A stretch of 64,000 bases of DNA from Lepeophtheirus salmonis (GCF_016086655.4 NC_052139.2:29082002-29146001), one strand, 5' to 3'; counted from the first letter of the stretch, positions 9,291 through 20,264 are shown. Program-made: numbers and translations. The notes: generated by a model from the sequence alone, not told the origin.

Positions 9291-12200
9291 GTATTGTAAT
9301 TTGATGTATTACATCTAATTTGGAGATTTTATTTCATTTGATGAATTTGTTCTGCATGTTTAATTATAGTACATGTGGTTCAACTCCGGGGTACTAAATT
9401 TAAACCATAATGTTTTTTTATGTATTTTTACGTAATTGCCCTGGAGTTTATTATTATTATCTTTTTTGTTAGTATATATATATTAATATGAAGGAACCGA
9501 ATTTAAAAAAAAAAGATTGAAGGTGCTAATATCGTGTTAAAATTGATATACGTCCCATAAACAGATTTTTTTTTTCAACTAAAAAAATACTAGATAAATC
9601 AATGTTTTTAATTCCATTATAACTTCTATTTAATCCGTTATACTTTATTTGTAATTTTGAAGACTATCTTGAGATGAGTTTGTTACAGCAAATGGTGCGT
9701 TTAAATTAATCTACAGATTGAAAAAAAAAAGTTAGCCAGGATGAATTATTAAAAATTTATCTACATTAAATATAAATGGCGTCAAATTGATTTACCCAAC
9801 ATCCAGCATTTCTATGGAGATCCCCAAAACTCTTCTAGACTTCCGCGCACACCTTCTGCAAGATTTTTTTATCTCCATAAATCAGCATTTTGTAACATAC
9901 CTACATTAAGTTAAAGAGAGTAATTCTCTCGAGCGCGTTGTCAATTAAGCTACGTTGTTCCATAGGAATTTTCAGTACATATTATTTTGGTTTAATTCAA
10001 ATATCAGTGTTTAAAATAGGCATGAAGTAGTATTAAATGCAAGTACTTTTTATTCATAAAGCATTTGATGGAGTTTTATGAAGGTTTATTGGAAATTTGT
10101 CCATTTTATGTTGTAAAAATATCAACATTGATCCCCCACAATGGCGTTTCCTTCAATTATTATACAATTTACGATGTCATTGAAATTGTTATATAAGTAA
10201 ACATTGTTCTAATAGTATTGCAATTACTCCATCTGACTTGCATTGTTTTTTAAGTCTATATAGTATGTTTCTTTCTCTATGAGCGACCGTGAATCGAACC
10301 CTACGTACATTGAATTTAAAAGAACATTTTCACCCAGGCGTGTTGTCTAATGAACAACATTTCTCAATTTAAGATATTTGTTACAGTTGTTCTAATCGCT
10401 TTTCCCTGGAGCATGACATCTGTATAAACGTTTTTATCGTATAGTTTGATCATTTATGGACCATGGTGGAAAGTCCATAGTCTATAGGTAGATTTATGGT
10501 GGAGCAACGGAGAAAGTAGAATTATGCTCATTGCTCTACGGAACCTTTCCTATTTACTGTATCGTTTTTTGTGGATTTTGTAGAGTATGATTTCCTTGTT
10601 CTACTTTGACTCTTTGCCCGATTCTTCACCAAAAATCGACCTAAAGACTCAACGACAAGCGATACAGGAACTTGTGAAGGGTTCATAAGGCATAGTTTTA
10701 CTTTTCCCCTCGCTCAATCAAAAATTAACCTATTATGTAATCTGTTTTTAAAATCTTTTTGAAGGACATTTAAATGTTGAACACACGTTATCATCCTGAA
10801 TGTTTGTCGATGACAAATTGGGAAAATCACGCCTTCCCAATTTTTGCTTTCTCAAATTAATTTTTCCTAGAATAGCACACAAAGTTGCACATCACAATAA
10901 AATAGGCCTTTAAATATTTTTATTCAACGTTATTAATATTTATGCATAAATGCAGAATAATCGTTTATTATTATCATTATAATAAACGCAAAATTGGCAT
11001 TGATTTCCAGTGTTGAGTAGTAAGACATTAGTTTTATAATATCTTACTATTAGTTACTAGAAAATTAACTAATAGTACAGATATATTATTCTTTAATTGA
11101 GTAATATGTAATGAGTTTATCGAATCTGTCATTATTTAAGTAATTAATACAATGTTTTAGTCCGATTAGATGACGAGTAACAAAAAACTCAATACTGTCA
11201 CAAGCGTTGTGTCCGTCCTTATTTAGGAATGAAGACTGCAATCCCGTCCAGTTTAGTTCTCCATATCATTCTTGAAAACTTATAAAGTCCATTCCTGGAT
11301 GATGTCATCAAACTTTATTTTTCTAATAAAAAACAAAAACATCCTGCCACAATTGTCAAAAAAAGTCCAACGCCCCAAAAACCTCATGAGTCATGGGGCT
11401 CCCCTAATGACTCATGAGGTTTAGGCATCGGGACGTGAGACTCGTGGATTTTCATCCAATGTCACGCTTTCACACCACACATGGTATTCCTCACGCCTTT
11501 GTATTCTTTCATCAATCGTGAAAGTATAAATATATTTTTTTAAATCAGATGAGAGCCACCCGATTCCCTAAAAGTACCTTAAAATAACTAATACCAACTG
11601 ATTTCATGTTTTGTTCTGTGTTTCTTTCTTTTTTTTTAAAGAAAAGTTGAGAGAAAGACGAAAGATAACCATATGTGGAAATCCAAATTCATTAATCATA
11701 ATATTATTAGGTACGAACGTAGATAGTGGGGGTGCGAATACATCCCTTGGATTTTAACTGGAAAGTATGGTGGCTATATATTATTTGCTATTTAAATAGA
11801 ATCATACCTCCAAGTTTCAGATTCAATACATTTAGATGTATTAAATATTATGTATAAGCAAATGTCAACGAGGGATTCAAAATCAAAAGTAAAAAGATGA
11901 ACGTATCCTTTAGATCAGCGTTTATCAAACTTTTTCCTATGAGGGCACCTTTCAAAAGTGTATAAAATATAGGTATAAATATAATGTCCAATCTATTTAG
12001 ACGAGACAGTAATGGAGAGAGCATAGTATGAACTTAAAATAATAATAAGTTTAAGTTTGCTTGGAACTATCCCTTGGTTCCACCATGATAATTTTTAAGT
12101 ATCTCGGGTTACAAAATTTCAAACCACATGTTTCTCCCACAAAGAGAGAGGGCATGCTGCATCCCCAGTACTGATGAAGCCAAATTTGAGGTAATTGTCG

Positions 12201-12309
12201 TTGTATGTACTTTTAACTTACTAGTATCTACTCTAGCGACCTTTGGTGCAAACTCAGAGCTGTTGGACGAAGGTGGATGATCCATGAAGTGGGATGAGGT
12301 AAGGTTAAT
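9291..12309. other. AT-rich intergenic region
   Basis: I see no coding frame or RNA gene in these 3 kb. It contains a perfect hairpin at 11379-11422 (listed separately). A solitary hAT-type terminus-like string near 11936-11970 (CAGCGTTTATCAAACTTTTT) has no matching partner that I could find. Confidence 0.45.
11379..11422. repeat. Perfect 16 bp inverted repeat containing two TGAGTCA sites
   Basis: Arm 11379-11394 (AAACCTCATGAGTCAT) is the exact reverse complement of 11407-11422, and the loop itself can pair GGGG with CCCC. Each arm contains an AP-1 type TGAGTCA/TGACTCA core. It could form a hairpin or cruciform, or be the centre of a small foldback element. Confidence 0.7.
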
Positions 12310-12314
12310 AGATA

Positions 12315-12385
12315 ATACTAGGTTATACGGACCAAAACGCTTTTCCGACTGATGTTTGACTTCCACCACGCTTTTTAATAGTGAC
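12315..12385 (+). repeat. Dispersed repeat, copy 1 (partner at 35281-35341)
   Basis: The 31 nt at 12355-12385 match 35311-35341 with one mismatch, and GGTTATAC upstream is also shared. It lies directly outside the left end of the P-like transposon. Function unknown. Confidence 0.55.
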
Positions 12386-12426
12386 TTATGAGAGTATATA
12401 ACCTATCTGCAGGATTATATAAATGT

Positions 12427-12640
12427 CACAGTAGATTGAAATCCAGTAGAATCGTTGATTCTCCTAGTAGAGATCATGATCGTAATCTGTCCTTGGAAAG
12501 ATTTCGATCATGATTTCTACTAGGAGAATCAATCATTCTTCTAGTAGAGGTTACAATCCTATTATCTCCTAGGAAAAATTACAATTTTACTGAGGGAGAT
12601 AGTAGCATTCAATATTTCAAGAGGTTGTGTATTTTCGAAG
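12427..12640 (+). repeat. Left terminal inverted repeat of the P-like element
   Basis: It matches the reverse complement of 15135-15272 apart from an inserted palindrome at ~12460-12525 whose arms read TCTCCTAGTAGAGATCATGA and the complement. Confidence 0.8.
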
Positions 12641-12682
12641 TCATGCTCTATCAGGGTGCCCTCCAGGGTACAGCAAGGCAAC

Positions 12683-12780
12683 TATATATAAAGGCAAGGT
12701 GAGGCAACAAGGCTCTTCTAAGGCAGTCTAATTGGCGTTAGCTGACTCAGCTTACGTAGTGACGTCACAGTTGAGGCAAT
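12683..12780 (+). promoter_or_regulatory. Promoter/leader of the THAP transposase with TATA box and palindromic bZIP-type sites
   Basis: TATATAAAGG (~12685-12694) is a TATA box about 140 nt before the ATG at 12828. Downstream, three palindromes stand side by side: GCTGACTCAGC (12741-12751, Maf/AP-1 type), TACGTA (12753-12758) and GTGACGTCAC (12759-12768, full CRE). An (A/T/G)AGGCA motif recurs five times between ~12673 and 12779. Confidence 0.5.
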
Positions 12781-12827
12781 TTAGATAATTTCATTGAAGT
12801 GTACTAATTTGGACCTCTTAAGCAAAA

Positions 12828-13789
12828 ATGGCATCATCTCGAGGTGTAAAGCGTGTCTGTGCCATGCCCTACTGTCCCAATCCACAGGATGCCCAGTATT
12901 GTGCAGTTCCTCAGAAAAATTTGATGCTCCAGCGTCTTTGGATCTCAGTCTGCAGGAGAAAAGGCCCAATTAATATTAAGAATGCTAAGATTTGTGATAG
13001 GCATTTACATCTAATGATTTTGAGCGGAATCTCCAGACTTAGCTGAGCCCTCAGAGGAAACAATACTAATACATCCCCGGTGGAAGCCCGCAGAAGCTAA
13101 AAATAATTTTAATTGGGAAAAAATATGAACTTGTCTAAAGTAATCCAGCTGTTGAAGAAGAGTTAAATGATGAGAATGATGTCGAAATATTTACTATATC
13201 AATAATGAGTCACTTCTTTTCGTCAAATATACAAGAAAATGAGCATGATGAAGATGCAACTGAATCATAGGAAACTTTAGAATGTTCTGGATTTCTTGAA
13301 GCCGAAAAAGTAATTACAGCAGATACAGAAAAATCATCTCAAGTTTCCAATGATTGTTCATATCAGGGTCTGGCATATATTGCAGCATTTTTGGCAAAAA
13401 AAATTAAAGACCTTTATCCAAATTTGGGGGAAAAGACATGTGACTTCGGATTTTATGAAAAAACGTCTAGCCCTTGGATTGAATTGGTCTATAAGGGAAG
13501 CCTTACGATCCCATCGCATGAGTTTTTGAAATTTTGTCATTGCCTGGATAAACATTTCAATACTTTTCATTGTAACCATGAAGACGCAATTGACAAAAAC
13601 CCGAACGTATTTGAAAGGCTGCATAATCATCTAACTGAATTATATCTTCACTGGCTTAAAGAAGTCATCATATCCTTTGTGAAAACAAGAACAAAAATTA
13701 GAGTAAATAACTTTCATACAAAGCTCAAACTAAAGAATGCAAGTGTTAATCTGAGAATACTTAAACAGATAGGTAAATTTACAAGTTAA
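12828..13789 (+). pseudogene. P-element-type transposase remnant: THAP zinc finger and C-terminal domain, centre deleted
   Basis: The ATG at 12828 starts a THAP domain: C-x4-C (CAMPYC), the invariant Pro after it, LWISVCRR, and the closing C-x2-H (ICDRHL). The frame ends at 13046. A frame with several stops (13050-13268) shows acidic linker remnants. From 13271 to 13789 an open frame carries the C-terminal part of THAP/P transposases: AYIAAFLAKKIK, then ELVYKGSLTIPSHEFLK, then FVKTRTKIRVNNFHTK. The GTP-binding and RNase H-like catalytic middle is absent. The product could not catalyse transposition. A short THAP-only protein could still be made from the first frame; this is inference. Confidence 0.8.
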
Positions 13790-15134
13790 TATTTATAATT
13801 CATGTATGTATGTAAAAAAAAATATGTATGCTATAATTTTAACTTAATGCTATTCTTTTATTCACGACTCGTATATTATATGATAAAATGACAAATTAGA
13901 TAATACATAAAGCATATTAATATAAGCTTACATACAGATAGTTCATTATTATTAATATGCAAATTAATGTTAGTCTTTTTAAATAATTAGTTCTGAAATT
14001 GATTTTGTTATTCTATAAAGTATCAAGCAAGGATATTGTCGGCACTCGAGATGAGTGATGGATGGGAGACGGATACGAATTATTTATGGTATTTATTGAT
14101 TAGAAATGACGATATGATAAATCTTTAATAGTGAGTATAAATGGAATCCCAATCCGTTGATATTATTTATACCTTGGAAAATAAAAGTAAATCCGGTCAT
14201 TGATCCTCCTCTTTTTTATCATCTATTTCTACTCGTTCCTACTCCTTATCATTCATGGACAATCGTCAATCATCAATTTCCTCATCCTCTTTTCTCTTCC
14301 CTTCCTCTTTTCACAATTGAAATCTACGTAAACAATAACTATAAGCAAATTGCTCGGGCCCCTAACTCGCTTCTCACGGATCACTTATTCTCCACTGCTT
14401 CAAGCTCAACTCTGGATTGAATCCTACAAGTAACAACAATCATCAACATTCATAGGATCATGCTGAGTCTCGTAATAGAAGTGTCTGTGGAAAAAAAAAA
14501 TCACTCAATAGTTAGAATAGACTTGAAGGAACAGCTACCTGAATGTACGAAATACGAATAATCTGTTAAGAATTTAGTTCTTTTAGAGTATCAGTTCTTT
14601 TGTTAAAACAGTTTAGTTGGTGCGTTGGTGACTTTTTAATTGTGTGTGTGTGCAAATTAGAGTGCACTCAAAGTAGCAAGCTAATGAACTACCGTGCAAT
14701 ACACAAATATATGCTTCTTCACTTGAATATATTGATAATAACTAATTAAAAAAGTCTAAGTGGATAGAAATATTTGATTGAATATTCCATGTATGGGAAA
14801 CTTACGGTATAAACGAACGAATCATTCATGCAAATAAGTCGGTTCAGTACGTTCACTAAAAAAAGAGTCGTTCAAAGGAAAGAATTGATCGCAAACGACA
14901 CAGCACTAGTCGAACGACTAAAAGAGATGCACAAGTACACACGCTCAAAGAGGCAAATATGATGTAAATAATTAACTATTACAGCAGGAATACGCTATCT
15001 TAAAGATGAAAAATGAAAAAGATTTTATTTATAATTAGCTTATTTCTCCTAAAATTCTAAACCTCAACTACTTACTATAAGTATATAATAATTAATAATA
15101 ATAGATAAATTAGAGTGTATGACTTTACGTCATA

Positions 15135-15272
15135 TTTTCAAAAACACAACCTCTTCAAATATGAAATGCTACTATCTCCCTCAGTAAAATTGTAATTTGT
15201 CCTAGGAGAGAATAAGATTATAATCTCTACTAGGAGAATAAACGATTCTACTGGATTTCAATCTCTACTGTG
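15135..15272 (-). repeat. Right terminal inverted repeat of the P-like element
   Basis: Reverse complement of the left arm at 12427-12640, lacking the internal palindrome found on the left. Confidence 0.8.
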
Positions 15273-15305
15273 GCATATATAAATTGAACTAACATAGCCT
15301 ATAAG

Positions 15306-16500
15306 ATTTTAAGTTTTTTAGGGAATGTGAGTTACTTTGGCCCTTGACAATTGGTTTTTAATACTAGCAAGACTTCCACGTCCAACCCGAGGGATTGAAA
15401 CTATTTCTTGATACTAGGTTTTTTTTTTTGGATGTGATTGGGGTTTTTAACTATCCCACACTACCATCCGGGACCCCGGACAATCCGAGGGCTTTGAAAT
15501 AGTTTGTGGTGTTAAATGGATGTAATAGTCCTGGTTTTTTTAATAATCCACTAATATCCCCGTGGGTAGAGTATTCAACCATATTTAAGGAGGCCCTAAG
15601 TTATTTATTCCCCCCTCCTCCTTCTCACAAGATATATAGAGACACCTATATAAAGTATATATATTGTCTATATGTATACATTATTGACACCTTATTACAC
15701 TAATGAATTAACAATACTAGAGAAAATTGTAAATTAGTTGTAAAATCTTATGAACAAGATTATCCTACAGACGTTCATTTCAATGGAGGAAGGATATATT
15801 TTTCCTGATTATTATATTAATTGATATGTAGTTTTTATTTGATAAATACAAAAAATTATTACGAAGAGTACCTATAATAATTAATTTTATTAATAACTTT
15901 TTTCATAGTTATTTATAAATATACTATGTTTATTTTGTAACCAAATTATTTTTTAATACTAAATACCTACTTTGTGACGTCAATTACCTTTTTTGCACAT
16001 GTAGGTTGAAAGTAAAGCATTAATGTTTTAGTCGAAAGGAACGTTTCTGTACTACATTCTCTTTATATACATTGCCTCCTCCTATATTGCACTAATATTA
16101 CTTACACTTGAACATACTCCCTTGGGAAATGGAACAAACAAATATGATTAGATATTTGTCATAAATAATACTAAGCAAATTTATAATGTGTCATGAAGTC
16201 TGAACAAATTATTAAAAGTAATCCTTCGACATAGAAGGCATTATTAATCACTGGAATTAAATCCTCTTGATGCTCTAGCTTATTCGATCAGAACCATGAT
16301 GCTTACTACGAGTTTAATCTAGGAACTAAATGTAAACAAAGTTTCTTTACGGTATCTAAAAGAAAGGTTGCGCGGTAGATGAACATCCAGTTGTTGAGAT
16401 ATCCATGGCGCCATGATATAGTCACTTTGATTTTGCTACTTTGTTTAAAGTAAAGCAATAAGTTTAATGCTTTAGTTTAAAGCTTTATTCACCTCTATGT
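15306..16500. other. Intergenic region upstream of haspin
   Basis: No coding frame or RNA gene is visible. It contains a full CRE octamer at 15975-15982 and is otherwise ordinary AT-rich sequence. Confidence 0.45.
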
Positions 16501-16529
16501 ATTTCTTTCTCTATGGACTAGGATACCAT

Positions 16530-16592
16530 GTTATTTCAATTCTTTCTTTCCCCTTTTGACAGTTGAAGTTGAGAGTGGATGAAAAAGCGAGT
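16530..16592 (+). promoter_or_regulatory. Block shared between the haspin and S6K upstream regions (copy 1)
   Basis: About 55-60 nt resemble 32300-32355 upstream of S6K, sharing CCATGTT/CATATGTT, a TTTCAA tract, CCCTTTTGA(C/T)AGT and GTTGAGAG. Here it ends ~225 nt before the haspin ATG. It is either a dispersed repeat or a shared promoter/leader element. Confidence 0.45.
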
Positions 16593-16625
16593 CGTGTATA
16601 TAAACAAAGTTTTTTTTGCAACGTG

Positions 16626-16633
16626 TGACGTCA
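16626..16633. promoter_or_regulatory. Full CRE (TGACGTCA) upstream of haspin
   Basis: A perfect CREB-type octamer lies 185 nt before the haspin ATG at 16818. Use in vivo is inferred. Confidence 0.4.
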
Positions 16634-16817
16634 TTTTGTTAGGATCTGTGATCAACAAATTCAAAAAGTTTCAAACATTTTGAATCAGATAAAGTTAAAT
16701 AATTCAGTACTTATCCAGAAAGTATATGTGATTGGGGTATCAAGTACAATTTATGTCAATCGCGCGAAGGAACCTATTTGCATCCCTGGATATCATTATT
16801 TTTATTTTTTTGTAAAC

Positions 16818-19346
16818 ATGAGTGAAGATGGAGCTGAAAGTCTATTTGATGAGGTTTATAATACAAGGCCTACAACCCGAATGCTTCGTACAAAGAAACT
16901 CAAATTAAACTCTGACAGCTTTGAAGAGACATACAAATCCTCGTATCTGAGTCGAACATCGAAAAAGAAGTCTATACAATGGAAAAAATGGGATCTTAGC
17001 CCCACTCGATACTCCCTTCGAACTTATTCAAAGAAATCCAACACATCCAATAATAATGGAGAGTTTGATAGTCTCTTTGATAAAGTCCTGGAGAGGCCAG
17101 TTATGTCTGATAGTGAAGAGGAGAATGAAAATACACCTCCAGTCTTCAGTCCAGATGATGGACCTCTCTTTGCTTCTCCTATTGCATCCACATCTCCTCA
17201 TTTCCACAATAAATCAAGCAAAAAAGCTCTTGTGTCTCCAAACCTCATGGATTTCATTCCGCAGTCTCGTAGTCGACGAAAAAAGCGTACACAAAGGGGG
17301 AAAAAATCATTCATCTCCACCTACCACACCGTCTATGGAGCGTAAAATACCCTCCATCACGTCTACTCCAAATACATTCAGCAAAGGACCCATTGTACTT
17401 CTCCAACCTTTGTCAGATTCCATCCTTGAAAAGTGTTATTCTCAACCCGTTCGTTGCCAATGTTCATCCTTTGATGAAGATAATATTCTGGAATGTGATT
17501 ATTGTCCTGTGCGTATTCATGCATCTTGTCATGGCATTGATCAAGATGTGTTCACGGAAATTGTTGAAGTTGGCCTCTTGTGGAATTGTCCTGATTGTGA
17601 GGAAAAGAAAAATGAGAGTTTAGATCACGACGTTGTATCATCATCTCCCGTTGCACCTCCGAAATTATCCTTTTCGAAGGATGGAAATCCAATGATTCCA
17701 GCCAAAGGCGGTAAAAAATGGCGGAGGACTATAGCGTCAAATCTTTTGAAACGACCATCTCATCCAACAAGCCCTGTAATTATCCTTTTTATTCATGTTA
17801 AACGAATTGGTTCTTTTAATAAAATCATTTGTTCATTAATAGCTGTCCACTCCAATGACAATATCTAAAGATGAAAGCATTAAGGTAGTAAATATCACAA
17901 TTCTGGTTCTTGTATATTTTATCTCTCAAAATAATTATTTATCATAGCAATTATCTTCTACTACAGACATGTCTCATGAAGAGGATGAAATTGTGAGTAT
18001 ATTATTTTTATACAGAATATTTGAATTAATTAACTTTTTCTTTCTTTCTAGATGCACAAGCTCAATGAATTATCATTGACAGATCAAAATGATGCATCAC
18101 TTGATGAGTGTATACCAGAAAAACTTGAATCATTATCACCATTGGCTAATATTCTTTCATGCTGTGAACAGCTGGAAGTGCTTCCGTTTGAAAGTATATA
18201 CTCCACAGAAATGTTTGAAAAATCTAAAAAGGTACTTTAATTGCTATTTTATGCAAGCTTTGTCATTAATTTGCATTTCAGGTAGGAGAAGGAACCTTTG
18301 GGGAAGTGTATTTATTAAATGCTTTAGAATCAGATTCTGAATATCCACCTGTTCTGAAGCTAATTCCTGTTGATGGTTCACAGCTTGTAAATAATGAACC
18401 TCAGACGACAATGTTGGAAGTTCTAACAGAGATAAAAGTATCTTTGTATTTATCAAATTTAGGTCGTTTGGAAAAAACACCGAATTTTGTCTCGATCAAT
18501 AAGTGTCATATTGTGTCTGGGCATTACCCAAAAGTGTTATTGAGACTCTGGGATGATTATGACACGCTTAAAGAGAGTTTGAATGTTCGTCCTGATTATT
18601 TCGAATGTGATCAGAAGTATATTGCATTTGAATTTAGTAATGGAGGGGTGGATTTGGAGACCACAACGCTCTATAATGCAAATCAAGGGATATCCGTTTT
18701 TAATCAGGTGGCTCATGCCCTAGCCGGTATAATTTGGTTCAACCTCTCGTTATATCTACCATAATTATTTATTTTGATTAATAGTTGCCGAGGAACAATT
18801 AGGGTTCGAACATCGGGATCTTCACTGGGGAAATATCCTCATTCAAGGAACATCTCAAGACATTCTTACTTACAGTCTTGATCCAAATAATACCTATTGT
18901 GTTCAATCCTCTGGGATCAAGGCAACTATTATTGATTTTTCACTTAGTCGATTAACGTGTCAAGTAAAGCAGGACGAACCTATATTCAAAGATATTTCGA
19001 AAGATGAGGCTCTTTTTAGCGCGGTTGGAGATTATCAATTTGAAATATACAGGTTCGAAATATTATACATACCTAATAAGACTTTTTTTCATTGTAAACT
19101 TCAATTTCATGTAGGTTAATGAGAGAATCAAATCAAAATGATTGGAAGTCTTTCACGCCTTATACTAATATTTTATGGCTTCATTACTTATTGGATAAAC
19201 TCACATCATCTGTTCCCTACAAAGCCGTCAAGAGTAGGATTCATCGATCTTCGATGTCAACGCTTCGTGCATACAAAAAAAAGATTCTAAGCTATAAGTC
19301 AGCAAAGCACTTAGTCTTGTCTGATGGTGTTCCCTTTGATGACTAA
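16818..19346 (+). CDS. HASPIN: Haspin (histone H3 Thr3 kinase) with an N-terminal PHD finger
   Basis: Coding exons: 16818-17775, 17843-17884, 17948-17992, 18052-18231, 18282-18726, 18785-19052, 19115-19346. All introns are GT-AG, 50-67 nt, and join in phase, giving ~722 aa. Residue numbers skip one base at the G5A6 run 17296-17306, where the frame changes from the N-terminal part (two SLFD-containing motifs, acidic SDSEEENENTPP) to the PHD part. The PHD finger (~208-262) has C-x-C, C-x2-C, H-x2-C and C-x2-C. A basic KKWRR segment follows, then the kinase from ~409: GEGTFGEV, Lys434, HRDLHWGN (Asp568), IIDFSLSRL (Asp607, where human haspin has DYT) and NILWLHYLLDKL. Haspin phosphorylates H3T3 to place Aurora B at centromeres. 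The PHD is not a known part of haspin. The kinase call is very strong; the N-terminal join needs cDNA. Confidence 0.92.
17446..17601 (+). other. PHD zinc finger inside the haspin gene
   Basis: Eight zinc ligands are in PHD order: RCQC, ECDYC, HASC, CPDC. The position two before the His, a Trp in H3K4me3-reading PHD fingers (C-x2-W-x-H), is Arg here (CPVRIH), so a methyl-lysine aromatic cage looks incomplete. Binding to an unmodified H3 N-terminus, or to another ligand, is the more natural guess. Confidence 0.85.
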
Positions 19347-19523
19347 AAATATTTTGAGTTTATTATAGAACTCGTTAAACCTACTGTATCGAAGTTAAAT
19401 GGTTTTTATTATTTATTGTTGGTATATATCCCAAATTGCTAATTTTGTTCGTAAAATGATATGCGATAATTAAACAAAGTTGTTGTTGTTTTTTCAAAGT
19501 TTATTCATAATTAGTGAGATAGG

Positions 19524-19529
19524 AATAAA
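19524..19529 (+). terminator. AATAAA poly(A) signal for haspin
   Basis: Canonical hexamer 178 nt after the haspin stop; a second lies near 19559. Confidence 0.5.
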
Positions 19530-19888
19530 TACGACGCGAATTGGTTATTTAGATTTGAATAAACTTAAGGCGCTGGATATAAATAGGATTGAAACAAATG
19601 CAAAATATTACATAGATATTTTAAGTGCAATCATTATCCAAATATTAGTCAATTCATTGATGATAAATATTCTTTTATGGAACATGATAATAATTAGATT
19701 AAGATTGACGATGCATATGAGGCCAATATTATAATAAAAATGCATAGGGTTACCTGATATTATTACTGGTAGGTAGTACAATCTAGATGAACAATTTTGT
19801 TAGAAACAGACCGGAATTAGTTTAAATGAACTCAAATGAGATGCAATTCACAATTATAATTGGGATAAGAGATATATTATATTTTAAG

Positions 19889-20100
19889 GCAGAAAAAATG
19901 GCGGAGGACTATAGCGTCAAATCTTTTGAAACGACCTTCTCATCAGACAAGCCCTGTAATTATCCTTTTTATTCATGTAACACGAATTGTTTCTTTCAAT
20001 AAAATCAATTGTACATTAATAGCTGTCCACTCCAATGACAATATTTTAAAGATGGAAGCATTAATGTAGTAATTATCATAATTCTGGTTCTTGTATATTA
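19889..20100 (+). repeat. Truncated duplicate of haspin exon 1 end, intron and exon 2
   Basis: This closely repeats 17712-17922: the AAAAATGGCGGAGGACTATAG coding segment, the following intron with its donor GTAATTATCC, the 42 nt exon 2 and part of the next intron. Small indels are present. Because introns are included it is a DNA-level duplication, not a retrocopy. No coding role is evident. Confidence 0.85.
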
Positions 20101-20107
20101 GAATATA

Positions 20108-20250
20108 TAGTATAAAATGGCTAAGGGCTATAGCGTCAAATATTCTGAATCAACCATCTCATTCGTTAAGGTCTGTAATTAACTTTTTTTATTATTGTAA
20201 AACGAATTGGTTCTTTTAGTAAGATAATCGTGTTCTTTATCATTTGTTCT
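20108..20250 (+). repeat. Second, more diverged duplicate of the same haspin segment
   Basis: It starts AAAATGGCTAAGGGCTATAG and follows the same exon/intron string through GTAAAACGAATTGGTTC, then decays. It is adjacent to the previous copy, so the segment was copied at least twice downstream of haspin. Confidence 0.7.
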
Positions 20251-20264
20251 TTGACAGGATCCAC

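Larger units (their letters stand above)
12400..15305 (+). mobile_element. P-element-like (THAP) DNA transposon with long terminal inverted repeats, defective
   Basis: A long imperfect inverted repeat brackets the region: left arm ~12427-12640 and right arm ~15135-15272. They share, among other strings, CAGTAGA..TTGAAATCCAGTAGAATCG and a block ending GGGAGATAGTAGCATT. The left arm carries an extra ~66 bp palindromic segment (12460-12525) missing on the right. Weaker similarity extends outward to ~12400 and ~15305, so exact ends and target duplication are not fixed. Inside are the THAP and C-terminal parts of a P-type transposase. It is about 2.9 kb with a coding region too short to be complete. 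Confidence 0.8.

Noticed and set aside
12109..12369. 86-codon minus-strand frame
   Set aside because: Overlaps a dispersed repeat (12315-12385) and has no recognisable motif.
17296..17306. Programmed ribosomal frameshift at GGGGGAAAAAA in haspin
   Set aside because: The needed shift is +1, the run does not match a standard -1 slippery heptamer in frame, and a homopolymer length error is simpler.
19480..19734. 84-codon plus-strand frame after haspin
   Set aside because: AT-rich, Ile/Leu-dominated chance frame in the haspin 3' region, with the poly(A) signal inside.
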